A DNA stretch of 64,000 nucleotides from Reticulitermes lucifugus (GCA_026260175.1 JAKCWW010001169.1:1-64000); one strand, 5' to 3'; positions 20,805 to 33,389 are shown, counted from the first letter of the stretch. A program made the numbers and translations. The notes: a model not told the origin generated them from the sequence alone.

Positions 20805-23755
20805 CTGTTTTAAAGCTCTTACCACTTGAAATGCAAGCGACCATGACACGGCGTATACAAAAAAAAAGTCTCTATCCTATTTGTTACTGTAGAAATCACA
20901 AACTCGTTTGTTGCTTGGATTAGAAGTGACATTACTGGCACATGTTCTTGTACTCTCGTTACAAATTTTATGCTGCCAAAAGAAGAAACATACGCACAAG
21001 TCACACTTACTCAAATCAATTACAATGGTATTTTACGGACATCTGGATGTATTATTAAAGCTGTGTTTTGTGAGGCAACGTTTTGTATGTCCTTTAACAA
21101 CGTTCTATGAACAGAAATAAATCTCAAGACGTTCAGTCAAGTCTAGTAGGTATGCAGACATGCAACGAATGGTAATTGCCACCATTACGTCGCAATCACA
21201 CGTTGCAATGGTGAAGTCCGCTCAGTGTGTTTATGTATCACAAATCCTGCTCAAGACAAAGACAAGAGTTTTGGAACAGTTCAAATATTAACTTCTGAAT
21301 TTACTTGAAGACGGAGATTCCTGCTAGAACAAACACAAATAACGGCACCTTTGTACAGCCACCCGCAACACACTGCAATTACTGTGACAAATGTTTGGCA
21401 TAGACAGAAGGTAATTAACATCTCTCTTTACTGTCTTTCCTATTACATCTTTCTTCCTTCTTCTCCTTCGTTTCTTTCTCATTTCTTTCTTGGTTTAGAA
21501 ATCTGGTAATTGTCATAGCTCATCAAAAGACAGCAGTGTCTGTCGGTCCGTATGACGTAATACTGCAGAGTTATTAATATTTACGAACATGACTAGAGGA
21601 TGGAAGAAAAAAAACAGTGTATGGCACCTACAGTTTGTTTGACACGGCAGCTTTGACATTTCCCGGAAATTTATCTGTAGACAGCAATGTCTCTTATTCC
21701 ACCCATACGTATTTCCAGAACGTGTTAAGTTAACAGCGTGCATATGCAGTGCAACTGTGATTTCAGATTGTGCCTCAAGGACTGTAAAACATAAGATCGA
21801 ATGACTGGAATGGTTATCTATGGAAATCGAAGCTAGACATGAGAGTTGTCTAACTTTCTTGTTGAGTTTTCAACAGGAATTTCATTAGTTTCCGTAAGAA
21901 GCCTTCTTTAAACGTGAACTTCGGAATTACAAAGAAAAACGCCTTGTAGATTTAAGTCATGTATGTAACATAAAACAATTTGATGTATGCAGGCCTATAT
22001 TTTCTTGGCTAACAGGAGGGCGTAGTTATTCTCAGCGTCGGATATATGAGGCTAATCGTCAAACGGCCTCGATGTTTTATTCGTTAATACATATGTGTAT
22101 ATTCACACAATATATAATTAATTATAAAAGACAGTGTTTGTGTCTGTCTCTCTGTCTGTCTGTGCTCATACAGAACGCGCACATCGAGCGAGGGGCGGGG
22201 GGCGGGGGGATTGAAATAAAGCACTGGCGATGTTTTTTTTGTCAATACAACTTAATGCTGCAATTAAACTGTGTTTAATCTTCAAGCGACAACATTGTAG
22301 TTTATGAGACAAATAGAAGGCTGTTGAATTTATAACGAACATTACATTAGTACGGCTAGAAACATTACCCGCGTCTGTACGATAAACAGGTGATTTCTAT
22401 ACAGATTCCAGTCGTCGAATAAAGATGATTCAACAGTTGTCCTGCTTTATCGTTAGGACATTTAACGACGACTATTCAACTTACGACGTTACATAAACGT
22501 AACGTCTAATAAGATGGGAACCTGATTATGAACGGTGAATAAGTAAGAATCTGGAAGGAAATAATTGTGGACTATTTAAAGGCTTTATCCCATCCCTAAT
22601 TACCAATAATGTTAAGTGTCTCATAATAAAACAAGGTCGCAATCTTGTAATACTACACTTACAGTAAATAACAATGACAAACTTTCAATATTTTTTTAAA
22701 GTTCTACCATTATTCAAAACTCCAGAACCTTACACTAAACGTCGTCCGATATGCAGTCACAACGGCTTCCATTTTAATAATGTTAATGAGTATGTTAAAA
22801 ATACGAAGGGGGTTCAATGTCGAAAAGTATCAGTGAAAATTGAAGTCTCTCATTTGGTCACAATGTATAGGGGTGGACGGTCAGGAACATCAGTCAGAAC
22901 CATATTAAAAACGTAGGATAAACCTACCTAATTCTGTATCATGCCTTACTTTGTGGCACATTTTTTACCATTATGGAGCTACCTGTGTAGAACTGCCACA
23001 ACTAATATGTCTATCACCACTACACTGTACCCTTTACTATCACAAAGAACACATTAACTGTGCACATCAATCTAATATTGAGGCATATTTAGAACTACCA
23101 CAGTTCGTCCTCGGGCTCTCCACATTACGTAATCCATAATAATTTGCATAATATTATATTCCTATAGCAAATCCGCGGTACGTGCCATTAAAGTGCATAC
23201 CACACTACTTTCTTGAAGCGTTAGTAATTACGTAATATCTGCGCAATCATTATATTAGATAATACCACAAAAAGTCCAAAATAATGAACTTATTAACCTA
23301 AACATTTACTTGTCACCAAAAAATTTAATTTAATAAGTTATCGTGGGTTAATCTCACCACCACAACCATCCATTTAATTACACTTCACTTCTGTCGTTCT
23401 TACCTGCCACGTAAACATCACTGTTGGTTACAGCGTATTACAACAGCATAGGCCGATAATATTTTGTGTACAGACGTTGCGGGCGTAGATGTCCTCTTTC
23501 TTCTTACGAGTGCATCAGTGTCCACCCTCGGAAAGGCACCCTTCAATTTAGACTGTCGTTTTACCCAATAACGTAAGAGTATGTCAGATAATAGGTTCGG
23601 TTTGCCCTATGCATCTCATCAGATTGTCACTTCCCCGCACTGTCGCATTAAAGCCCTACATTCAATGTACTAGCAGACATTCTGGCAAAGCAAACTGCTT
23701 CTGAAAAGCAAATTTAACGGCAATCTCAGTGAACAATGGCTACAATGACCTGTGG
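20805..23755. other. Unassigned AT-rich DNA
   Basis: No exon recognised on either strand. A TGTC microsatellite lies at about 22138-22162, and a G-rich GGGGCGGGGGGCGGGGGGA at about 22193-22211. The remainder is unique-looking. Confidence 0.45.
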
Positions 23756-23756
23756 A

Positions 23757-23945
23757 CTACCACTTGAGGCGCTTCTGTTGACCTCGATCCAACAGAAGAA
23801 GATCGTGCAGCGAGCGGAGCGACGCGACTTTGCGTTGTTTGCACTTCATATTGTCGTCGTCAAGCGTCAGCAGTGCGGCTTTGTTTCCGACAGTCTTTTG
23901 TTTACTCTCTGAAGCACAGTTACAGTGCTCACAATTACTGCACAC
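23757..23945. other. CpG-rich patch of unknown role
   Basis: This block stands out from AT-rich surroundings (GTGCAGCGAGCGGAGCGACG, GTCGTCGTCAAGCGTCAGCAG). The minus strand has a 62-codon frame without recognisable domain. I could not place splice sites. It could be a promoter, a 5' UTR exon or a repeat fragment. Confidence 0.3.
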
Positions 23946-23949
23946 AAAA

Positions 23950-25405
23950 GTCCAATAAGCAAAGTAAATATACGTCTTTTAGTTAGTAAATTTTGTCATT
24001 TATAGAAAATTTGTTGAAGTTGAGCTCTGAAACATGTTAATTTAATTTACTTTCCGTAACTTGATACAGTTTCTCTGTTTCAGGCAGACCTTTGTTGTGT
24101 GCATTGTAGGCGGCTAAGCCATGCTGCCTGCAACAAATGCGAACATGGAGCATCGAATCCACATGTGTCTCCAGTTGACAGCAAACCACTCCCAATATCT
24201 TCTGCAAAGCAATTTTCTTCATATCTACGAAGACATGTGGACCTAGTCGTCAAGTTTCGTTTAGGTCCGTAAATTATTGCGTGATATATAATTATTAATT
24301 CGGGGCCTACTCCAGTAAATCAACCTGTAGTAGGTGATAAGATGTGGACGGGAATCTACATCGCGAAATACTTTGTTATTAGCCAACTAAAATATTTTCA
24401 AGCTATTATGTACATAGCATAACAATTAGGACGCGTTCATCACCTTTCGATTGTCTCGAAAATTACGAGACTTAACGAAAGAAATAACACTCAGTATAAA
24501 ACACGCGTGTGATTATTTTCTGCAACGATTGTTGAAAACATTTCGCGCTTTGAAAAATATGGCGTAATCAGGTTCTAGACGTGCGCAGAAATGCTTTTGG
24601 ATTTTGTGGAAACTTTTCGTTATTTTTGTGCGAATTTACCCAAAGCAGTCAGCAAATTTTGGTTAAAATCTACAATATCAAGTTTCATGAAATTCCGTTG
24701 AAAGTTTCTCGAGTTATTTAATTTGTAAGCACGGACAGATTAGCGCCATTTTAAACGAGGTTCTACAAGATGGCAAACGCGCCTAATAGGTGGTGTGACC
24801 CTGACCATCAAATGTAAAAGAGATTCCGCTCACTCAGTTTCAAAGTTCTAGCTGTAACAGAAAATGTATGACGCTATATGTAATATCAATAAAAACAATG
24901 AAGGATGGTAAAGGGAAAAGTAAAAAGAGAAAAGGGAAGGGAAATAACTTGGCAGAATAACAGGACTTCCAGAATCACATCAGGTTTTAAACATTGTTAC
25001 ATGATCCTGTCACAGAACGTAATACCAACCCGATGGATGTGCAGTACCAATGAAACAAAATGCCGAAACACTATCAAGCAGACATACGACTGAACTTAGT
25101 ATATGGTGCATATATTATATCCTGTTACAAGGAGAATGAAACAGTTTAGGTTTTTGAAATTGTACAGTTTGAAAACGACTGTCTCCTGATATTCGGTTTC
25201 CTGTTTCCTGCGGCGGATATAATGCAGAATACCCAAACGTACATTACTATGAAATCTGCTTCTTGCGTTTGCCAATTGCACTAAAAATTTCGCATGCGAT
25301 TAGAACCTTCATTATCATGTATCCTTATTACATAAATATAATTAAAATTATTCATTTCAGTGTTATTCCCTCATTACAATTTTATCTACGCTATAATGTG
25401 ACACT
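23950..25405. other. Unassigned AT-rich DNA
   Basis: 24590-24790 (AGTTTCATGAAATTCCGTTG, AAGTTTCTCGAGTTAT, GCACGGACAG) resembles interspersed sequence near 7650-7710 and 45540. No exon. Confidence 0.45.
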
Positions 25406-25408
25406 GCC

Positions 25409-25680
25409 GATCCCAGTGGCCGCGCGGTCTAAGACGTGGGTCTACGACCGCTCGCTTGCTGGGATTGTGGGTTCGAATCCCGGCGGGGGCATGGATGTCT
25501 GTCTCTTGTGAGTGTTGTGTGTTGTCAAGTACAGTTCTCTGCGATGGGCTGGTCTCTCGTCCAGGGGAGTCCTACCGAGTGTGGTGTGTCTAAAGTGTGT
25601 GATCGCGAAACCTCGAAAAATGAGGTGGCCTAGGCCCCCTACGGGCTGTCGAGCTATAGAAAGAAAAAATACTGAGACAT
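25409..25680 (+). mobile_element. tRNA-derived SINE, family A, full-length copy
   Basis: Leucine-tRNA-like head: A box TGGCCGCGCGGTCTAAG at about 25417 and B box GGTTCGAATCC at about 25470. Then the family body TGTCTCTTGTGAGTGTTGTG, CTCGTCCAGGGGAGTCC, and the 3' block GGCCTAGGCCCCCTACGGGC. It ends with GAAAGAAAAAATACTGAGAC. Other copies: 2527, 41370, 59885 and 62445. RNA polymerase III would use the two boxes. It is not a tRNA gene because the cloverleaf is incomplete and followed by the SINE body. Confidence 0.92.
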
Positions 25681-25875
25681 TGACACGGTACCCGGTTCGA
25701 ATCCCGGCCGGGATATCGGTAACTACTAATTAATGCTTTTTGTGGTTTTTTCCAGTCCCTTTAGGCACATGCTAGGAAAGCACCTCGATTAGACGAAACC
25801 GCTTCCTTCCCAATCCTTTCCTGTTCCCCATTCACCACTGATCCTACCATCGACGCTATACAGTGTGAGATACTG
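25681..25875 (+). mobile_element. 3' part of a second tRNA-derived SINE
   Basis: Starts inside a T-arm (CCCGGTTCGAATCCCGGCCG at 25690-25709) and continues with TTTTTGTGGTTTTTTCCAG, AAAGCACCTCGATTAG, CTTCCTTCCCAATCCTTTCC and CCACTGATCCTACC. The A-box half is absent. It directly abuts the family A copy, so one may have inserted into the other. Confidence 0.6.
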
Positions 25876-25879
25876 ACAG

Positions 25880-26585
25880 TGTCATAGAATATACCACAAA
25901 ATAAACAAAAGTATAAAGAAAGCAACCGTGTCCTGGGCATGCACAGATAATTCTACTTGTTTTTATTAAACAAAACAAAACTCCCTGCCTATCCTATAAT
26001 TCTGCAATCACAGTGGATGAAGTCTAAAAATAGCTCTGACAAGGAGCTCTATGAAGTAGGACTCATTTTATTCTCTTAATTATAAAAGAAAAGCTTTTAA
26101 ATGTTTGAAAACTTTTGATTTGCAAAAGAAACTGGAATTACGTAAAATATCCAACATATTAGTCAAGAAGATTATTCGCCATAAATATATAGGGTCAGTG
26201 TGCGAAATGAACTGCTCTGTTGCAAAATACGTAGCCTATCGACAGGAAATGTTCCGTAATCCGTAAATGTATTTCGAATGAGCTCTGTAGCCGCTGTACC
26301 CTCGAAAACATTCACGGCTATAATTCCCAATAAATAGCGTAACGGAGGAGAGAAAAGCTCAAATAAATATTCATAACTTCAAATACAGCGTAAAACGCAC
26401 AGCTTCATACAGACCGATCTACGTGATAAGACTCATTACTGTGGGTAAACTGTTAAAAACCAGACATTTTCAAAATGTGTTTCACAATGGCGATATTAAC
26501 CTTACACTCTACATAACAGACTGTTATTTTTGTACGTTAGCAGTCAGACTTGCCAGTAGTTACAAGTAGGATTAAAATATGGCAG
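25880..26585. other. Unassigned AT-rich DNA
   Basis: No feature recognised. Confidence 0.45.
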
Positions 26586-26598
26586 CAAAAACGGCAGA

Positions 26599-26862
26599 TA
26601 TGCTTGACGGCACTTTTAACATTGGTGTCCGCACAGTAAAGATGTGCTTGACGGCACTTTTAACATTGGTGTCCGCACAGTAAAGAAGTGCTTGACGGCA
26701 CTTTAACATTGGTGTCCGCATAGTAAAGATGTGCTTGACGGCACATTAACATTGGTGTCCGCATAGTAAAGATGTGCTTGACGGCACTTTTAAAATTGGT
26801 GTCCGCATAGTAAAGATGTGCTTGACGGCACTTTAACATTGCTGTCCGCACCGTATTAAGTT
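26599..26862 (+). repeat. 44-bp tandem array, six copies
   Basis: The unit contains TGCTTGACGGCACTTTTAAC, ATTGGTGTCCGCA.AGTAAA. TGCTTG starts at 26601, 26645, 26689, 26732, 26775 and 26819. Copies differ by 1-3 bases. The 63-codon minus frame across it is a shadow. Confidence 0.95.
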
Positions 26863-26924
26863 GAGAGAGACTGGAGGGCTTGAACTGAATTCGCCTGATT
26901 CAGGATATGGACAAATTTTGGGCT

Positions 26925-27022
26925 CTTGGGAATAAGGTAATAGTTTCGGTTTCCATAAAATGAGGGGCAGGTCTTGACTAGCTGAGGACCTATTAGCTTC
27001 TCAAGAAGAACTCTGCTCCTCA
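26925..27022 (+). repeat. Dispersed repeat 'R110', copy 3
   Basis: GGTTTCCATAAAATGAGG, GTCTTGACTAGCTGAGGACCTATTAGCTTCTCAAGAAGAACTCTGCTCC in short: the right half of the 4580 copy with few changes. The left half is weaker here. Confidence 0.65.
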
Positions 27023-27024
27023 CA

Positions 27025-27600
27025 GAGCTACTTCCCATACTGTTATGTTCTTACGTATTCAATAAGTTTCAAGTAACCCCATCTCAGCATAATGCAAGTA
27101 ACAGTTTTTAGTTCACAGCATTCACGACATGCAGAAACATGTTCTTAATGAAGTTCTTTACTTATGTTGTGCTTAGATTGTTTATTTGAACGTTGATGAC
27201 GGGTTGATGGTACTGCAGTGTGCCTCTTAGTCGAGAACTGTTCACAGCGTATCGCCAGATAGCAGAGCAGAGCCATTTATTCCATATGATTTTATGAAGT
27301 TTAGTCTTTTAACAGCCACAACTGTAATACTCGTATCTTCCCACAAAATTTCAAGCTTTTGGAGTTAGATATTTTTGACGCAGATTGTTTTATAGATAAA
27401 AAGTCACGCGTGCATAGAAATTTTTCGCTCAAATTTCAGCCCGTTGCTGCTAGGGCTCATGTAATGTTTAGGGCAGGTAAATTGGAGGTAAAACATCAAA
27501 TAAAATTGTCCCTATGCTTAATTAAGCATTACAACATGAAGATGTATAAGGAAGTGGAAATATAGATTCACACGTTCTTAAAATCGACACTAGATAGAGG
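27025..27600. other. Unassigned AT-rich DNA
   Basis: Nothing recognised. A 68-codon plus frame (27359-27565) lacks any familiar domain. Confidence 0.45.
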
Positions 27601-27722
27601 TGAGTGTTCAACTTCACGACCCCACAACTTTGTCAGGAATTAAATTCGGATTTCCTGGTAGTCGGGACCCTAGTCTAGTCACTATATTGACTGAGCTACT
27701 AAAGCGTACAATTTCACTTAAA
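27600..27722 (-). mobile_element. tRNA-derived SINE remnant, family D
   Basis: Minus-strand head TAGTAGCTCAGTCAATATAGTGACTAG (A-box-like), a decayed B box, then GTTGTGGGGTCGTGAAGTTGAAC and CCTCTATCTAGTGTCG. Block order agrees with the copy at 54645-54960. Confidence 0.5.
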
Positions 27723-27724
27723 TG

Positions 27725-28825
27725 ATTATCGAATGACACAAATAAAGCGTATAGAACCATACAATAACGCTTCGAAATACGTGCCAGGCAGTGCATAATA
27801 TGTAGCGCAGGTTGCAAAGGTAAGGGGGGGGGCAAGTTAATTTTTATTACTGCTGTCCGTCCATTAGTAGTGAGATCCGAATCGTGATAACAAATATGAC
27901 GCGATTGAGCCATTTTCTGCTCACATCACGTTTTTAGTCACGACGGGGGAAACGAGGTAAAGATAAATGTGAAGCGAGTTAGTTTGAAAAGGGAGGCATT
28001 TTACAGGCATATAAATGTCGCACATTAAATGGACATTGGCGGGACATGTTTATCTAAAAGCCATAGTGGTATATGGTAAACGTGCATTACGTAATGACAT
28101 AGTGTGCCAATCTTTAACAAAACGTTACATCTGTTTCTACAAACAGCCACTATTATCTCATGCATGTACTCAAGCAATTGACGGATCTCAGTTTACATCT
28201 TTGTCTTTGCTCAGGGTGACTAATCTTCAAGCCGAGACTTGATCAGCCACTGCGGAAATCGGAATAGCACTTTAGGGAATATAAACTATATTTCAGGGGT
28301 CAGTTCCGCGTTAATTCTAAACTTATCGTCACGGATTAAAGTCTTGGCTTTTCCCGGTTACATAGATCAACACTGTAACTTCATCATTGTGTCGCAGTCC
28401 CTGGCATCTTTCGCCATTTAGTTGTACCAATAGAAAAGCTTCAGAATTAGGTTTCCAGGTTTCTTGACAAATAATTTGAATTCTAATTTAATGCGCATAC
28501 ACCATCAGCAAACATTTACGTAAATAGCATATTAAAATATGCTGGCATTTTTCAATCGACATGCTCACTTTTATGTTCAAAATTCAATGGACAATACGAC
28601 AAATGCCGTCTCTAGATACAGTTTCTATAGACAGTCCTTCAAATGATCCATTATTATGCATTATAATCCTGAAGAAACACTTTCATTAAGCTGTAACAGT
28701 GAATATGCAGACTACGTAACTTTCTTCAGTAACACTGCCGGTAATCCAGTAACGCATATTCCTGCATAAAACACAGACACGTCTAGTCAGTCATACACGC
28801 AACATGTTCCGTCCCATTACCAATC
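27725..28825. other. Unassigned AT-rich DNA
   Basis: No exon, RNA or repeat recognised apart from a short G-run at about 27823. Confidence 0.45.
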
Positions 28826-28892
28826 TCTCTCTCTCACACACACATATATATATATATATCGCCTGTAAACACACTATATATATATATATAAC
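28826..28892. repeat. CT/CA/TA compound microsatellite
   Basis: TCTCTCTCTC, CACACACA, two (TA)n runs separated by CGCCTGTAAACACAC. Confidence 0.9.
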
Positions 28893-29087
28893 ATGTGTCA
28901 ATATACTGGCATTATCAAGATGTCAGATACTCTCACATTCAATATAACTGCCTGCTCTGCAGTGAACATTCCGAAAAGGGTAATGAATTTTTTGATTCTA
29001 TAAAAGGCGGAGGATTTCTTAACCATGTGAGGGACGTGGATTTCGTTATCTTCGTTTATAAAGCAAGAAATAATATTTAAATAATGC

Positions 29088-29111
29088 CATTATTATTATT
29101 ATTATTATTAC
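29088..29111. repeat. (ATT)n microsatellite
   Basis: About eight ATT/TTA units, next to a T-rich stretch. Confidence 0.9.
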
Positions 29112-29443
29112 CTAAGCATACTCAGCCCTTTAAGACGCGAAAACGTTTTTACATAATATCTGAAAATTCTATTCCTAGATCCCAGAAAACAAATCGCATA
29201 TTCATCACAAACATCAGTGACTTCTTTCTATGTAAGAGACGAATAATTCATTATAACGAGAACCAATTGAAATCCACAAATATATTCTGTGGGAGAAACG
29301 TCAAATTAACGAACGTTACGGTGGTGTTGCATGTAATTACCTTTGTCACTTAAGGCTTAATTACAGGCTTTAAGGCAGGAGAGATTTGGGAAGCTATGAC
29401 ATTAGATGAGCAGATCAGTGTTGACGTTGAAATAGAACCAGTG

Positions 29444-29515
29444 CATGAAGAAGAAGAAGAAGGCGGTTATGACGATGATGATATTGATGAAGAAGAAGAA
29501 GAAGAAGAAGACAAA
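29444..29515. repeat. GAA/GAT microsatellite
   Basis: Two GAAGAAGAA runs separated by GGCGGTTATGACGATGATGA. Produces a lysine-rich spurious frame. Confidence 0.9.
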
Positions 29516-29519
29516 GAAT

Positions 29520-30055
29520 CGGCGATGGCAGGATAAAAGCAAAGAAAGAATATTCGACAGTAGACTTAATTATAAGTTCCTTATACTGCTTTTCGTTTAT
29601 TTCTTATGGTGCTTTTCTTTAACTTCAAAAGCTGGAGATAAGATAGAAGACGTAGGTTGATGCTGAGAGCGTGACCGGCTTATATTCTAGTATTTCATAC
29701 ATTTGCCATGTCGATTTGTGATGCTGAAGACATCAGAATACTGTGGTGTGAGAAGCATTGCTCCGATAATGGAATTCCGGACTACGGGCCGTGAAATCAT
29801 TGTTGCTGTTTTTTCATTAATCTCGCAGTATCTATTGTAAAGGCTGACAAGCGTAACTGCGAGCTCTGGTATTTATGTCACTGTTATGCCATTAATTTTA
29901 AGTTGATTTTTTTTATTAAGCTCTTCCTTGCATGTGTGTCGTTATTGTTCCTAACTGGTGACATAGTTTGATTTTATATTTCGTCCATCTCCAAGTTTAT
30001 TGATATCGTAACGGATTATGTTAAAACTTCCTGTTTATTTATTTATTTATTCCTT
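29520..30055. other. Unassigned AT-rich DNA
   Basis: No feature recognised; a TTTATTTATTTATT tract lies near 30033-30050. Confidence 0.45.
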
Positions 30056-30058
30056 ATT

Positions 30059-30140
30059 CCCCTCAGAATGATGATCGATTACTGTATCAAGTTGGCGACA
30101 TCTGCTTCTTTCCATTTTCCTTCTCATATTATTAACAATT
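30059..30140 (+). repeat. Left arm of an 82-bp inverted repeat
   Basis: TCAGAATGATGATCG through GTTGGCGACATCTGCTTC to ATATTATTAACAATT. Its reverse complement is at 30490-30571 with about 7 mismatches in 82. This looks like a small nonautonomous hairpin/MITE-type element. No target duplication could be fixed by eye. Confidence 0.9.
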
Positions 30141-30146
30141 ATTTGT

Positions 30147-30430
30147 GGGCCGGGATAGCGCAGTAGTATAGCGACTCGCTACGAGCTGGACGGTCCGGGG
30201 ATCGAATCCCGGTGGAGGCGAGATTTTCAGTACCCGTCCAGACCGACCCTGGGGCCTACCTAGCCTCCTGTACAATAGGTACCGGGTCATTCCCGGGGGT
30301 AAATCGGCCGGGGCGTGGCGTTGATCACCCACCTCCATCTAGAGCCGAAGTTAAAGAAAGAGTAGAGCTATACCTCTACTCCCCCTCTGGGCCTTCATGG
30401 CCTGTTATAGGGTGAACTTTACCTTTATTC
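30147..30430 (+). mobile_element. tRNA-derived SINE, family B, full-length, nested in the inverted repeat
   Basis: Head GGGCCGGGATAGCGCAGTAG (A box TAGCGCAGTAGTA) and B box GGGGATCGAATCCCGG at about 30196-30211. Body with GACCGACCCTGGGGCCTACC, ACCGGGTCATTCCCGGG, GGCGTGGCGTTGATCACCC. The 3' part has GAGTAGAGCTATACCTCTAC, GGGCCTTCATGGCCTG and TATAGGGTGAACTTTACC. It sits between the arms of an 82-bp inverted repeat, so it inserted after that element. The 68-codon minus frame (30132-30338) is a translation of the SINE. Confidence 0.92.
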
Positions 30431-30489
30431 CTTATTTAACGATGCATTTGATTCAATTTAGCCCTCCAAAGCATCGAATGTCGGATTAT

Positions 30490-30571
30490 AATTATTAATA
30501 ATATCAAAAGGAAAATGGAAAGAAGCAGATGTCGCCAACTTGAGACAGTAATCCAGCATCATTCTGAAGGG
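30490..30571 (-). repeat. Right arm of the 82-bp inverted repeat
   Basis: Reverse complement of 30059-30140. Removing the SINE leaves an element of about 230 bp. Confidence 0.9.
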
Positions 30572-30574
30572 ACA

Positions 30575-31440
30575 TCGGAAATGACGTGAACCGGCGACAT
30601 CCCAAACACGAAGCAGTTCGAAGTGCTCGAACCCTACATGCAGTAATAACTATATTGTCCACATGGTTTCGCGCGCGACGTATCAAAGTAGCTGTATGTC
30701 AAATTACGACGAATGGAGTGGCTGGCACATAACATTTTGCGTATTAGAAAGTCAGAGCAGAATATTGAGTATTATGGATGTGAAACGTACACTAAACTTC
30801 TCTGTCATGTCACAATGGTCAAATGCCCGAAATGAAACGAACTCGGAATACAACATCAGGCCTTTCAAAGACAAACCGCGTTATTATGGCTATTTTCGAA
30901 GTTCAGTACGTCGATAGAAATTCCATTCATTTGGCGATCCTTGTACAAATGTAATACCCACGATGGTAATCGGCTGCTGTGGCGATGGCTATCTTCACTG
31001 GCTCATGTACAAGTAGCGCTTAGCGGAACGAAAACAGAGACTGACTAGTCCTAGATTAGGTGCTCGTTGGTAGCGGACAGCTTAGCAATCTTGTCCTCAG
31101 AACTGTCGTTCCGCAGTGAGAATACAGGAATTATTTCGACACTTAACGCAATAACGACTGTCATTACAGACATGTTCGTGTGCATTGATCTGTTATACAT
31201 GTCGCGTGTCTGGGTCTTAAAACATAAACCAGAAAGCTTCGCTAGCGCCATGTTGGCAAATTTCAACAAAACGGGATTTCTACAAACACGTGTAGCTGCT
31301 TCTCTCTGGCCCTTTTTTCTGCATTAAAGTAAACCTAACCAATTTCGCAACACACGTACGTACATTATTTCTCGCTACGATACTAAATTCGCCACAAAAT
31401 TATATGTTTCTTTTAGTTTATAGAGTTTCTAATATACGGC
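30575..31440. other. Unassigned DNA
   Basis: No exon recognised, although 30590-30700 is relatively CpG-rich (GTTTCGCGCGCGACG). Confidence 0.45.
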
Positions 31441-31544
31441 TCCATAGGTGTGTTTTTTGTGAAGGGCCTCGCTGCAGATGCTACGGACGCACCGCGGCCT
31501 TGAGGTTTATTGTACAACCCTGTGATGAAGGTAGTTTTTTCGTT

Positions 31545-31724
31545 TTTCCTTGTAATGGAGCATCGGTGGAATGAAATTGACAGGGGAAAACCGAAGTACT
31601 CGGGGAAAAACCTGTCCCAGTGNNNNTTTGTCCACCACAAATCCCACATGGACTGACCCGGGGATCGAACCCGGGCCTCCGCGGTGAGAGGCCGGCGACT
31701 AACCGCCTGAGCCACAGCACGGCC
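31545..31724 (-). mobile_element. tRNA-derived SINE, family C
   Basis: Minus-strand head GCCGTGCTGTGGCTCAGGCGG with A box TGGCTCAGGCGG, then GGCCTCTCACCGCGGAGGCC and B box GGGTTCGATCCCCGGGTC. Then CCATGTGGGATTTGTGGTGG and, after a 4-N gap (31623-31626), CACTGGGACAGGTTTTTCC and CGGTTTTCCCCTGTCAATTTC. The stretch 31440-31545 may be further tail. Another copy lies at 12075-12265. Overlapping minus frames are SINE translations. Confidence 0.88.
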
Positions 31725-31729
31725 TAAAT

Positions 31730-33340
31730 AGGTGGGGTTACCACATACCTGTAAGATCAGGTCCTCCTTCGTAAGCTACACTCTATATATAATTTTATTT
31801 TTAGCTGGTATTTGTCCACCATGGAAATTCTAACAGAGAAAAATGGAAATATATAAATATAGTTGAAAAGGTACAAAGACAGCAACAACTTTAAAAAGCA
31901 ATTTGCAAAGAACTGATACAGACCACTTTCTGCAACTGGCAGTCCGTTTCCGATTGAAGGGAAGACGAAAATTAGAAGGACCAAAACAACGATAAAAATA
32001 CCAAGGTTAGGTTCACAGAATTAGGCCTAAACGCCCTACCCCCACAAATTGCGTGCTGATAATTACGAGGAATTGTAATTTTTCTCTACTGCTGAATATA
32101 TGTAATATTTCGTCGGTCAATTGAATTAGTCTCAAATATTGTTAGGAGAATTCTCATTTCGCATTTCTCTGTTCTTCTGTAACCTACAAAGCATATCAGT
32201 AAAGCTTTTCCGTTTTAAAATGTAGTTAGAATTTCAGTCCCTTCTTTCGAGAGTGTCTAAAATGACACAATTAATTGCCATTGCCTTCATGCAGCTCTAT
32301 TGAATTTAGAGGGCGTACGGAGAGAGAAAAGCAGTCAATGTAAGGCAGCAGCGTTTCTGGTTCGGTTCTGTAGGGGAGGGTAGAAATGTACTGTGACGTT
32401 TTAGGCGTCGCCCTTTTAAGATCAGCTGAAGTGCATAACGTACGCATGATGACAGATTTTGTGAAAATATTTGATAAAAACTTTACTTATTATATATGAA
32501 AATGCAAGTTTCCGTTTCATATTTCAGACCAAGGACCTAACAGTGAATACCCAAAGATATTAACAAATTCCTTCCGCACTCTTGCCAACTTTACGATTGG
32601 CACAACTGCGGTAGGAATAGAAAAATAAGGGCAGTCAATCACAACTATATTTTGCGGTGTCATAATGCTTATTATGTATATTATACGGTATAATATACAT
32701 TAGGACTATTTTTACTTGTATATCACAACGGGATGTCACACGTGAAGGTATTGCGGTAGAATATTTGGATGGGATTCGAATTTTCATTTTATGTCTCTTC
32801 AATATATAAATATATTCTAATTTCGTATTTATAGTTTCTTAATTTGAGTGTTAATCCTCGTTTAAAGTTTTAACCGCCACTTGTTGCAACATCGAAAACG
32901 GAAGTACTCACATCCCTGTGCAGAATTGATACTTCTGGTTGTGCAGTATCAAAGGTACTTTCTCTTCTCTTCCCTTTCCGGGATCTGGTCTCTTTCCTTC
33001 TTCAAATTAAAATATAAAGCAGAAATATCGCTGGAATTTAAAAATTATAATTTACTAGGCAAAACAACTAGGTAAGATATATAACTGCTCGAATCGCATC
33101 CAAAAATGTCACCACAATATTTACACATTACCTTAACAGCTTTTTCTATCGCACATATTGTCAAGAATGTGCAAAAAAATTCCTAACATCTTTGGGTGTT
33201 CTCTATTAGGTCCGTGCTATAAAATAGAAAACCCGAGAGTAAGTTTACGTCACGTACATAAAAAAACGCGAATGATGCATTTACGTACGACCAAAGCACG
33301 CTCATTGATGTATAACAATACCTGTTTATTTATTCTCCTT
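31730..33340. other. Unassigned AT-rich DNA
   Basis: A small palindrome (ATGTATATTATAC, CG, GTATAATATACAT) lies at about 32674-32701. No exon found. Confidence 0.45.
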
Positions 33341-33341
33341 C

Positions 33342-33374
33342 TTCTTTCGGTTAATAATTTAACCATCATCGGCG
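33342..33374 (-). other. Degenerate hammerhead-like motif
   Basis: On the minus strand: CCGATGA (33372-33366), T, GGTTAA/ATTA/TTAACC (perfect 6-bp stem), GAAA. One core base differs (U4 is C) and the cleavage side (GAAGAAGG) is not kept. Sister of 2965-2998, which shares the GGTTAAATTA stem. Confidence 0.35.
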
Positions 33375-33389
33375 AGATATAAGTTTAGA

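Noticed and set aside
25409-25490. tRNA gene (Leu-like)
   Set aside because: A and B boxes fit, but the cloverleaf is not complete and the sequence continues into a SINE body repeated at other loci. The same holds for 30147, 31724, 41617 and 59885.
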